Positions 1 through 7,418 of a stretch of DNA of 9,391 nucleotides are shown here, piece after piece. The stretch's first letter is position 1, and every line of letters begins with the position of its first letter. The notes under the pieces are model-generated. The model was not told where the DNA came from. It did not search any database and worked only from the letters and a program-made list of their open reading frames with translations. The stretch comes from Caldilineaceae bacterium (lineage in GTDB: Bacteria; Chloroflexota; Anaerolineae; Caldilineales; Caldilineaceae), in NCBI GenBank assembly GCA_012032975.1, contig JAAUPU010000050.1:1-9391 (forward strand), read 5' to 3'. Made by a program: the position numbers and the translations under genes.

Positions 1-1
1 T

Positions 2-3000
2 CCGCTCTTTGGCCTGCCAGAGTTGCCGCGCCTCGACCTGCCCGCGACGCCCTTCCGCCACCTCCACTGGTATCGTCGCGAGGATGCCGAGATTTTCTTC
101 GGTCGCGGCAAGGACATCCGCGACCTCTACCAGCGCGTGGCCTCGCCCGATGGTGCGCCGATTGTCCTTTTCTATGGTCAGTCCGGCGTTGGCAAGTCGT
201 CGCTCTTGGCCGCCGGGCTGCTGCCTCGCCTGGAACAGGGCTATCGCGCCCTCTATGCGCGGCGTGACCAGGCGCTGGGATTGTCGGCCACGCTGGACCA
301 GGCGCTGGGCGACGCAAGCGATCGCTGGCTCGATCTGGAGCAGGCCGCAGGCCGTCCGTTGGTGGTGGTTGTCGACCAGGTGGAAGAGGTCTTCACCCGT
401 CCATGGTCGGGCGCGGAAGACGAACTGCCCGCGTTTCTCGACAACGTGACCCGCATCTTTGCGGACCCTGCGCGGCGCCGCGCGGTCGCCTGATCCTCAG
501 TTTTCGCAAGGAGTGGCTGGCCGAGATCGAAAAGCAGATGGTCGAGCGGGGCCTGCCGCGCGGCAAGGTCTTCCTGCAGCGTCTGGACCGGGGCGGCATC
601 GTCGAGGCGATCCTGGGTCCGACCCAGCAGCAGCGGCTCCGCGACCACTACCAGCTGACCGTTGCCGACGGCCTGGCCGATGAGATCGCCGCCGACCTGC
701 TGGCCGATCGTGGCTCCTCGGTGGCGCCGACTTTGCAGATCTTGCTTTCCAAGCTATGGGAGCGGGCGCGCAGCCTCAACTATGATCGGCCTCGCTTCGA
801 CGGAGATCTTTATTATGAGCTGCGCAGCCAGGGGCTGCTGCTCAACGATTTCCTCCTGCAGCAGTTGGCATCGTTGCGTACGGGACAGAGTGATATCGTC
901 GCTTCTGGGCTGGCCCTGGATCTGCTGGCCTTCCACACGACGGTGCTGGGAACCGCAGAGCAGCGAACGTTGGCCGAGCTGCGCGAGACCTATAGCCATC
1001 AGCAGACAAATCTGCCGGCGCTGCTCGCCACCTTTCGCGACCTCTACTTGCTGGTCGATCCCGCGGAGAACCAGCCCGATGCAGAATCGGCCAGCCGCCT
1101 GGCCCACGACACGTTGGCGCCGCTGGTCCGCGCCCAGTTTGATGAGTCCGATGCGCCGGGTCAACGGGCGCGCCGTATCCTCGAGAGCCGTTCGGTCGAG
1201 TGGGCCAAAGATGGAGCCAAAGAGGGTGTCCCTGACGCGGCGGACGATGGCGCGGACGCTGCGCCGCTGGATCGTGCGGACCTGGCCGTCGTCGAAAAGG
1301 GCAAGGCCGGCATGCGCGCCTGGACCGAGACCGAGCAGCGGTTGATCGAGGCCAGCCGCCAGGAGCGCGCCCGCCGCGAACGATTGCAACGCATCCTCTG
1401 GGTGCTGGCCATCGGCGCCGTGGGGATCATCGCCATCTCCTCCGTCTTTGGCTGGTGGCAGTGGGGGCTGGCCGCCGAGCGGGGCGTCGCGGAATCCGCG
1501 GCCCGCAGCACTGCGGAGGCCGAAGCCAACAAGGCGCTCATCGCCGAAAGCACCGCGGTGGCCGAGGCGACCCGCGCCTTTATCAACGAGGTCAGCGCCA
1601 ACAGATCGGCAGAGCTGGCCGCGACCCGCGCGGTCGAATCCGAATTGGCGCGCGAGGAGGCCGAAGAGAATTTCCGCCGATCCCACGCGGGTGAGCTGAT
1701 CGCCGGCGCGCAGGTGTTGCTGGCCCAGGAGGTTTCCGAGCCGTCGCTGCCGCTGCTGCTGGCCATTGAGGCCGCAAACCGCACACTGGAGCAAGATGGC
1801 TATGTGGCGCCCTTTGCCGACTGGAACTTGCAGCAGGTGGTGGCCGAGGCGCAGCGCATCGGCTGGCGCATGACCCTGCCCCGCAACCAACATGCAGACG
1901 ATGTCAACGCCGCGGTCTTCAGCCCCGATGGAACGAAGGTGCTGACCGCCAGCGACGACCAGACCGCGCGCCTCTGGGATTCGGCCACGGGCGTCCAGCT
2001 TCAGGTGTTCATCGGCCACGATCGGGAGCTGCATGGCGCTGCCTACAGCCCGACCGAGCCGCTCGTTGCCACCGTGGGCGAGGATCATACCCTGCGCCTT
2101 TGGGACGTGGAGAACGGGGAAGCGCTCCACGTCTTGCAAGTTGGCGACTGCCGGGTGCGCTCGGTCGATTTCAGCCCGACGGCGCAAAGCTTGTAACGGC
2201 AAGCCAGGATGGATATGCGACCGTTTGGGATGTGGTGCGCGGGGAGCGCCTCTTCGACCTGGTGCATGGCCGTAACAACTGCGACAATTGGGTGCTTTCC
2301 GCCAAGTTCAGTCCCGACGGCAAGCTGATTGCCACCGGCGGCTCCGACTCGACCGCGCGGCTTTGGGATGCCAATACCGGCGAACTGATGGCGACCTTTG
2401 TCCATCCCAAATGGGTGCGCAACATGGAGTTTTCCGCCGATGGTCGCCGCCTGGTCACGACCAACGCTGGCGGCACGGTGCAGGTCTGGGATGTCGCGAG
2501 TGGTCTGGAACTGGCGCCTTTCGAGCCTCACGTTTTCCCCGAGGGAACCCGTTCCACCGACATCAACGGGATCGCTTTTTCCAGCGATGGCAAGGTCGCA
2601 GCCACGGTCTCTGTGCTTGGCCAGGTCCTGCTGCGCGATGCGACCACCGGCGCGGTGATTCAGCCGCTGGTGGGTCATGGGCGCACCGTGATCTCGGCCG
2701 ATTTTAGCCCGGATGGAAGTCGGTTGCTCACCGCGGGGACGGACGACAGCGCGCGCGTCTGGGACGTGGCGAGCGGCGAAGAGCTGCTCACCATCGGCGG
2801 CCATGCCGATGATGTGCGTGCGATTGCCTTCAGCCCGGACAGCGCCACGGTTGCCACCGCGAGCGAGGACGAAACGGTGCGTCTCTGGGACATGCAAAGC
2901 GGATTCGAAGTGCGCGCCCTGAAGGTCCACACAGATACCGTGCGCTCGCTGGCATTTAGCCCCAACGGTGACCTGTTGGCGACAGCAAGCGAGGATGTCA

Positions 3001-4661
3001 CCGGTCGGATCTGGGAGGTGGCCAGCGGCGCGCCGATCCAGGCGCTGCTAGGCTACACCGACACCATGATGTCCATCGCGTTCAGCCCCGATGGCGCACG
3101 GGTGGTGACCGCCGGCGAACCCAGCCGCGTCGACATCTGGGATGTGGCAAGCGGCGCGTCCATCCAGGCCTTGGTCGGCCATACGGACACCGTGCGCTCT
3201 GCCGTCTTCAGCCTGGATGGTCAGAGCGTTCTGAGCGCGAGCGATGACGGCAGCGCGCGGCTGTGGGATGTGGCCAGCGGCGCCGAAATCGCCCAGTTCC
3301 GCGGCCATGAAAACGAGGTGAGCGACGCCGCTTTTGCACCCAACGGGCGCACGATCGCAACCGCGGGGAGCGACGGCATCGCGCTGATCTGGGACATCGA
3401 ATCCGGCAGGGTCCTGGTGCGCACCGACGCATTGGACAAGGGGATCAACACGGTCGCCTTCAGCCCGGATGGCGGCGTCCTTTTGACTGGCAGCGGCGAT
3501 GGCACGGCGCGGCTCTGGCGGGTCAACGACGGCGCCGAATTACGCAAGCTGGAAGGGCACGACGGCAGCGTTCACGACGCGCAGTTCAGCCCAGATGGTC
3601 GAACCATCGGCACGGCTGGCGGCGATGGCAACGCACTGATCTGGAACTATGGCTCCACCACGAATCAGCGCGAGCTGGTCGGGCACACCGCGTTGGTGCG
3701 CGATGCGTCGTTCAGCTCCGACGACAAGTGGATCGTCACCGGGGGGGAGGATCGTCGCCCTCGGCTCTGGGAAACGGCCAGCGGTCAGGAGGTGTGGCGG
3801 TTGCCAGCCCACGGCCACTCGATCTGGTCAGCAGAGTTCAGCCCGGATGACAAGCAGATTCTGACCGGCAGCCAGGATGGCACCATGCGACTGTGGGATA
3901 TCGAGGGCCGGCGCGAGGTGATCTCCACGACGGTCGACGCAGCCGGTGTCAACTTCGCAGGGTTCAGCCCGGATGGAACCCTGTTGGTCACCACCGGCAA
4001 AGACAAGATCGTCCGGCTGTGGGATGCGCAGACGATGACCATCACCCTGGAGTTGAAAGGCCACGAGCAGGAAGTGATCGACGCAGTCTTTAGCGACGAT
4101 GGCGCGCTGCTGGCCACCGCCAGCGCCGACCACACCGCGCGCCTCTGGGAAGTGGCAAGCGGACGGCAGATCCGCCAGTTCGAGGGACACCACGACTGGA
4201 TCTGGGATGTGGATTTTGACTCGACTGCCGAGCGTTTGGTCACGGCCGGCGGTGATGGCAGTGTGCGCGTTTGGGATGTGGCCAGCGGGGAGCAGTTGCT
4301 GCTGCTCTGCTGTCATACCGGCCTGGCGCGCACGGCCCGCTTCAGCCCAGATGATCAGACCATCGTCACCGCGGGCGAGGACAAGAGCATTCGACTCTGG
4401 AATGCCCAATCCGGCGAGCGCGCGGTGCGCGAACTGCTCGGTCACCGCGCTGAGGTCTGGCTGGCCGACTTCAGCCACGACGGCGAGACGATCGTCTCTG
4501 CCAGTTTTGATGAGAGCGTGCGGTTGTGGGATGCGGACGTTGGGGTCACGCTGGCGCGCGCCCACTCCTTTATCCAGCGCGACCCGCCCATGTTTACCGA
4601 AGACGAGCGCAGTCGGTATAAACTAGACGAGGCCGAGACGCCGACAGAGACTGCCGAGTAA
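2..4661 (+). CDS. STAND NTPase (nSTAND1-like) with membrane segment, coiled coil and 21 WD40 repeats; 5' partial, two frameshifts
   Basis: Signal-transduction NTPase of the STAND class; about 1,553 residues are visible once two missing bases are restored (numbering from base 2). Residues around 20-35 read REDAEIFFGRGKDI, the usual lead-in of nSTAND1 modules. The Walker A motif GQSGVGKSS is at residues 59-67 (bases 176-202), and the Walker B stretch LVVVVDQVEEVF at 120-131. LILSFRKEW follows (sensor-like Arg), then a helical region with TLQILLSKLWERA and LAHDTLAPLV, typical of the winged-helix part. One membrane segment spans residues 465-487, then an Ala/Glu-rich coiled coil, then WD40 repeats from 631 to 1522 and a short acidic tail. 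The reading frame changes near bases 473-481 and at 2178/2179; homology is continuous across both, so these are single-base deletions (sequence error or pseudogene). The N-terminus, where such proteins carry a TIR, caspase-like, protease or DNA-binding effector, lies outside the window. ATP-dependent oligomerisation on ligand sensing by the propellers is known for the class, not shown here. Confidence 0.9.
473..481 (+). other. Frameshift 1 in STAND gene (one base missing)
   Basis: The frame encoding the Walker motifs runs to a TGA at 491-493, ending in an implausible Arg-rich tail (ARRRAVA). The next frame back, from about 478, reads PRGRLILSFRKEW, which is the expected strand-plus-Arg continuation of a STAND ATPase. 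The switch lies in the run gcgcggcgccgcgcgg. The codon phase changes as expected for loss of one base. I see no slippery heptamer that would support programmed frameshifting. Confidence 0.85.
1393..1461 (+). other. Transmembrane segment of STAND protein
   Basis: About 20-23 hydrophobic residues (beginning ILWVLAIGAVGIIAISS, ending FGWWQ) preceded by a basic stretch, RQERARRERLQR. The positive-inside rule would put the NTPase in the cytoplasm. The coiled coil and WD40 propellers on the C-terminal side would then be outside the membrane unless the segment is a re-entrant or peripheral anchor. Many bacterial STAND-WD40 proteins show a single hydrophobic segment here; topology is inferred. Confidence 0.75.
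1465..1700 (+). other. Ala/Glu-rich coiled-coil linker
   Basis: Downstream of the membrane segment the protein has about 80 residues rich in Ala and Glu with quasi-repeats such as AESAARSTAEAEANKAL, AESTAVAEATRAF and AATRAVESELAREEAEE. Proline and glycine are almost absent. It is predicted to form a helical stalk or oligomerising coiled coil between membrane and propellers. It is followed by LLLAIEAANRTL, the short helical motif that usually precedes the WD40 part of these proteins. Confidence 0.7.
1891..4566 (+). repeat. 21 tandem WD40 repeats (three seven-blade propellers)
   Basis: Reading across the frameshift at 2178/2179, I count 21 units of about 42 residues. Each has the pattern H-x(4)-V-x(3)-FSPDG, then a T-A/G-S-x-D turn, then a R-L-WD end. 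The first starts at HADDVNAAVFSPDG (base 1891) and the last ends at RLWDADVGVTLARAH (base 4565). 21 equals three seven-bladed beta-propellers. Many blades carry DVASG directly after WD and share nearly identical DNA there (gatgtggccagcgg variants). Several blades are degenerate, for example LDKGINTVAF lacking the leading His and EDRRPRLWE. Confidence 0.92.
2176..2181 (+). other. Frameshift 2 in STAND gene (one G missing from SPDG codons)
   Basis: In WD40 repeat 3 the frame reads VRSVDFSP then TAQSL and a stop at 2194-2196. Adding one G (agcccgacgg to agcccggacgg) gives FSPDGAKLVTASQDG and joins the open frame that runs to 4661. The neighbouring blades spell the same SPDG with agcccggatgg or a close variant, so the missing base is well located. 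No stop-free alternative explains the repeat. Confidence 0.93.
4566..4661 (+). other. Acidic C-terminal tail of STAND protein
   Basis: The last 31 residues after blade 21 include RDPPMFTEDERSRYKLD and end in a Glu/Thr-rich stretch. A similar R-D-x-P-x-x-T-x-x-E-R-x-x-Y motif commonly terminates bacterial STAND-WD40 proteins, so the C-terminus looks complete and native. The stop codon is TAA at 4659-4661. Confidence 0.6.
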
Positions 4662-4693
4662 TCGTAGGCGTACATGGCTTGCCCAAAGATCGA

Positions 4694-4880
4694 AACCACG
4701 GATTACACCGACCAAGGCGAATCCAAAATAAGAAGCATCCACGAAGGTCTACGAAGGCCCACGAGGTTCACGAAAAACAAGTCAAGAATTCGTGCTTCTT
4801 CGTGGACCTTTGTGTGACTTGGTGGGTAGCTGTTTTCCTTCTATGGCCTAAACTCCGTGTCATCCATGGTTTCCGTGGTT
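4694..4880. repeat. Palindromic intergenic repeat (ACGAAG / CCACGGATT type)
   Basis: This gene-free stretch is a nested imperfect palindrome. The inner arms, 4740-4756 and 4798-4814, are 17 bases each and match at 15 positions, with copies of ACGAAGG on the left and CTTCGTGG on the right. The outer arms, 4694-4712 and 4853-4871, match at about 15 of 19 positions (AACCACGGATTACACC versus its complement). TTCCGTGGTT at 4871-4880 echoes the outer tip. This type of element (CACGAAG plus CCACGGATTACAC) is scattered between genes in many environmental bacterial genomes. An open frame of about 67 codons over it is spurious. It could form a cruciform or RNA hairpin; function unknown. Confidence 0.8.
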
Positions 4881-4954
4881 GACCAAACCTGCTGCGGCAG
4901 GAGACGATTTTCAGCCACACCTCCTCGGAATTCCATCAGAATCGTATCAGCCAC

Positions 4955-4959
4955 AAGGA
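4955..4959 (+). promoter_or_regulatory. Ribosome binding site of the amidohydrolase gene
   Basis: AAGGA lies 8 bases before the ATG at 4968. It decides the start: an upstream in-frame ATG at 4857 falls inside the intergenic repeat, lacks a ribosome binding site and would add an unrelated 37-residue extension before the MIIEWNHH start. Confidence 0.8.
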
Positions 4960-4967
4960 CCCGTACC

Positions 4968-5768
4968 ATGATCATCGAATGGAACCATCATCTCTTCCAC
5001 GCGGACACAGATCGCTACCCGTTTGACAGTCGCGCCACCTATCGCCCGGACGCCAGTCGTCGCTCGACCGATCCCCTGGCCGACTATCTGCGCCGAATGC
5101 AGGAGGCGGCCATCGACCGGGCCGTGCTGGTCCACCCCGAACCCTATGGCGATGACCATCGCCTGGTGCTGGCCTGCCTGGAAGAAGAACCCCAGCGTTT
5201 TCTCGCCACCGCGCTCTTCTACCCACGCGATGCCGACGCGGTGCAGAAGCTGCGCGATCTGGTGCAGCGCCAACCGCGGGTCATCGCCATGCGCTTCCAT
5301 GCGGTCGGCGGCAAGAGCGCCTACTTCGACAGCTTCGCCGACCCAGGCGTGGCGGCGCTCTGGCGCGCCGCGGCTGAGCTTGGGCTTGTCGTCGAACTGC
5401 ACATCAGCGCCGACTTTGCCCGCCAGGTCGAGCCGCTGATCGACCAGTTTTCCCAGACGCCGGTGCTCATCGACCATCTGGCCGAACCCCATGTCGGCAA
5501 CGGCGTTCAGTTTGCCGATGTGCTGGCATTGGCCAAGTATGACAACGTCTACATGAAGCTTTCGGGACTGAATCACTTCGCGACCGACGAACCACACTAT
5601 CTCAGCGCGCGACCTTTTACCCGCTGGGTGGTCCAAGCCTTTGGCCCGCGGCGCATGGTCTGGGGCAGCGGCGCGCCGGGGATCGTGGACGCCCATCTTG
5701 CCGATTATACAGCGGAGGAGCGCGCCCTGGTCAAAGGTGGCAATCTGGCGCGACTGCTGCCGTGGTAA
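4968..5768 (+). CDS. Amidohydrolase_2 family TIM-barrel hydrolase (lactonase-like), 266 aa
   Basis: Predicted metal-dependent or metal-independent hydrolase of the amidohydrolase-2 family (fold shared with L-fuconolactonase, LigI lactonase and ACMS decarboxylase). Visible motifs in order: EWNHHLF (4-10) at the first strand, LVHPEPYGDDHR (55-65), MRFHAVGG (108-115), VELHIS (142-147), LIDHLAEPH (167-175), MKLSGLNHF (206-214) and MVWGSGAP (230-237). Length is typical. Two canonical positions differ: the first His of H-x-H appears to be Asn6, and the conserved Asp of WGSD is Gly235. His8, His145 and His170 remain. It precedes a mannonate-dehydratase-like gene by 39 bases on the same strand, so the two are probably one operon; lactone hydrolysis followed by acid-sugar dehydration is a plausible job, by analogy with L-fucose oxidation, but the substrate is unknown. 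Confidence 0.87.
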   Translation: MIIEWNHHLFHADTDRYPFDSRATYRPDASRRSTDPLADYLRRMQEAAIDRAVLVHPEPYGDDHRLVLACLEEEPQRFLATALFYPRDADAVQKLRDLVQRQPRVIAMRFHAVGGKSAYFDSFADPGVAALWRAAAELGLVVELHISADFARQVEPLIDQFSQTPVLIDHLAEPHVGNGVQFADVLALAKYDNVYMKLSGLNHFATDEPHYLSARPFTRWVVQAFGPRRMVWGSGAPGIVDAHLADYTAEERALVKGGNLARLLPW

Positions 5769-5807
5769 CACTATCGCCTCTGGATCACAACGAAATGGAG
5801 AAACGTC

Positions 5808-7022
5808 ATGGCCAAGATCACCGACATCAAGAGCATCCGCACGCGCGTCAACGGAACCTGGGTTATCGTCAAAGTTTTGACCGATCAGCCGGGTCTCTAC
5901 GGCATCGGCTCTGCATCGGACCACTATCGCGCGAGGACGGTCGTCACGGCGCTGGAGACCATTGCCCCGCTGCTGATCGGCCGCGACGCGGATCGCATCG
6001 AGGACATCTGGCAGAGCGTCTACACCAGCGGCTATTGGCGCAACGATTCGATCATCAACACGGTGCAGGCGGGCATCGACATGGCGCTCTGGGACATCAA
6101 GGGCAAGGAGGCAGGACTGCCGGTCTATCAACTGTTGGGCGGCGCGTGCCGCAGCGCGGTTCCCTGCTATGCCCATGCCTCCGGCGACGATCTGCCGGCA
6201 CTGGAGGATGACATCCGTCGCTATTTGGAGGAGGGATATCCGGTGGTGCGCTGCCAGCTTGGCCCCTATGGCGGCGGCGGTTTCCTTGCGCCAGGCGAGA
6301 CGCCCCGCCCCAAGAACGCCTGGCCACAGAATCGGGCCTTCGACGACGAAGCCTATCTGGAAAATGTGCCCGCGATGTTTGCCTACCTGCGCGACAAACT
6401 CGGCTTTGGACCCAAACTGACCCACGATGTACACGAGCATCTGCGCCCCCACAACGCGGTCGCGCTGGCCAAGCTGTTGGAACCCTATCGCCTCTATTTC
6501 CTGGAAGACCTGCTCTCCCCAGAGCAAGTTCACTGGTATCGCCATGTGCGCGAGCAATGCACGACTCCCCAGGCTATGGGCGAACTCTTCATCAACCCCC
6601 ACGAGTGGACGCCGTTGATCACCGAGCGGCTGATCGACTTCGTGCGTGTGCGCGTCTCCAAGGGGGGAGGCATCACCAACTGCCGCAAGATTGCCTCGCT
6701 CTGTGAGTGGTTTGGCGTGCAGACGGCCTGGCAGGAGGGCGGCGACAATGACCCTGTCAACCAGATGGCTGCCGTACATCTGGATATGACCTGTTGGAAC
6801 TTTGGCATCCAGGAGGAGAACCACTTCCGCGCCGAAGAGTACGACCTCTTCCCTGGCCATGCGCTGCTAGACGGTGGCCACCTCTATCCCAACGACGCGC
6901 CGGGTTTGGGCATCGATATCGACGAGGTCAAAGCCGCGGCTCTGCTCGACCCGGAGCTGGCTGCCCGTTTCGTTTTCATGGCCGAAGACCGGCGCGCCGA
7001 CGGCACACTTGTGCGGCCATAA
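5808..7022 (+). CDS. Enolase-superfamily dehydratase, D-mannonate dehydratase (ManD/RspA)-like, 404 aa
   Basis: Member of the mandelate racemase/enolase superfamily nearest the D-mannonate dehydratase (ManD, formerly RspA) subgroup, which removes water from aldonic acids to give 2-keto-3-deoxy sugar acids using Mg2+. The N-terminal capping domain includes DMALWDIKGKEAGLPVYQLLGG (from 91, quoted in part), then Arg148 in VVRCQ. Barrel metal ligands are evident: Asp207 in THDVHEH with His209 beside it, Glu233 in FLEDL and Glu259 in MGELF. NFGIQEE (Glu336) and the C-terminal PGLGIDIDE and DGTLVRP also fit ManD. An insertion-like segment GPYGGGGFLAPGETPRPKNA (152-171) follows the Arg strand. The His of the family's HGATD or HGPGD loop is Gln309 here (WQEGGDNDP), so the substrate or stereochemistry may differ. 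GGAG at 5797-5800, 7 bases before ATG, supports the start. It lies directly downstream of the amidohydrolase. Confidence 0.88.
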   Translation: MAKITDIKSIRTRVNGTWVIVKVLTDQPGLYGIGSASDHYRARTVVTALETIAPLLIGRDADRIEDIWQSVYTSGYWRNDSIINTVQAGIDMALWDIKGKEAGLPVYQLLGGACRSAVPCYAHASGDDLPALEDDIRRYLEEGYPVVRCQLGPYGGGGFLAPGETPRPKNAWPQNRAFDDEAYLENVPAMFAYLRDKLGFGPKLTHDVHEHLRPHNAVALAKLLEPYRLYFLEDLLSPEQVHWYRHVREQCTTPQAMGELFINPHEWTPLITERLIDFVRVRVSKGGGITNCRKIASLCEWFGVQTAWQEGGDNDPVNQMAAVHLDMTCWNFGIQEENHFRAEEYDLFPGHALLDGGHLYPNDAPGLGIDIDEVKAAALLDPELAARFVFMAEDRRADGTLVRP

Positions 7023-7072
7023 TTCTGGCTGTTCTGCATCTCGTTGAGCGCAACCTGAGAAGGGTTTGATCC

Positions 7073-7382
7073 GTGCAAAGACCATCTGGCGCGCTTGTGC
7101 GCTATGTTCCCATCCTCTCTTGGCTTTCCACCTACCAACGGGTCTGGTTGTCGGTGGACCTGGTGGCGGGGGCCACGGCCGCTGCGGTGGTGATCCCCCA
7201 GGCAATGGCCTATGCAACCATCGCCGATCTGCCTGTTTGCGCTGGTCCGCGCCTCGCATCTCGGCGAAGTTGTCGGCGCCGACGGTCTCTATTTCAATCT
7301 GGCCCAAGCGGTCGAAGCCGCTGAAAAGAAAGGATTTGATCGTGACGCAGCTACTGTTCAGAACGGAATGTTAGTGGAATAA
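7073..7382 (+). pseudogene. SulP-family sulfate/anion permease remnant: N-terminus joined out of frame to STAS C-terminus
   Basis: Bases 7073-7237 encode a SulP permease N-terminus starting at GTG with GAGAAGGG at 7057-7064 as ribosome binding site. It reads YVPILSWLSTYQRVWLSVDL, then AGATAAAVVIPQAMAYATIA and DLPV, the conserved start of the first membrane helices. After 7237 this frame becomes unlike any SulP. From 7233, in the next frame, LFALVRASHLGEVVGADGLY, then FNLAQAVEAAEKKG, resembles the end of a SulP STAS domain and stops with TAA at 7380-7382. A normal gene has several hundred codons between these two parts, so about 80% of it, including most membrane helices, is missing. Both ends are short and the STAS identification is by pattern only. 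Deletion in the genome or an assembly collapse would both explain it; as it stands no transporter can be made. Confidence 0.78.
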
Positions 7383-7418
7383 TGTGGGGCTGTGGTTCGA
7401 CGCGGACGGCGGAATTGC

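Noticed and set aside
2161..2200. Programmed ribosomal frameshift in the STAND gene
   Set aside because: No slippery heptamer or downstream structure is evident, and one missing G restores the consensus SPDG used by the neighbouring blades, so a simple deletion is the better explanation.
754..2202. Long minus-strand open frame opposite the STAND gene
   Set aside because: Shadow of the plus-strand coding frame; no recognisable motif, and the plus strand encodes an unmistakable membrane segment, coiled coil and WD40 repeats.
4740..4814. CRISPR-like array
   Set aside because: The ACGAAGG units are very short, irregularly spaced and arranged as inverted arms; there are no spacers or cas genes.
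4679..4882. Small plus-strand open frame of 67 codons in the gap after the STAND gene
   Set aside because: It lies wholly on the palindromic intergenic repeat; its translation (HPRRSTKAHEVHEK, SCFFVDLCVTWW) is the usual artefact of translating ACGAAG repeats, and no ribosome binding site is seen.
4947..6860. Very long minus-strand open frame opposite the amidohydrolase and ManD-like genes
   Set aside because: It is a mirror of GC-rich codons on the other strand, crosses the gap between the two genes and shows no domain motif. The plus-strand genes have clear family signatures and ribosome binding sites.
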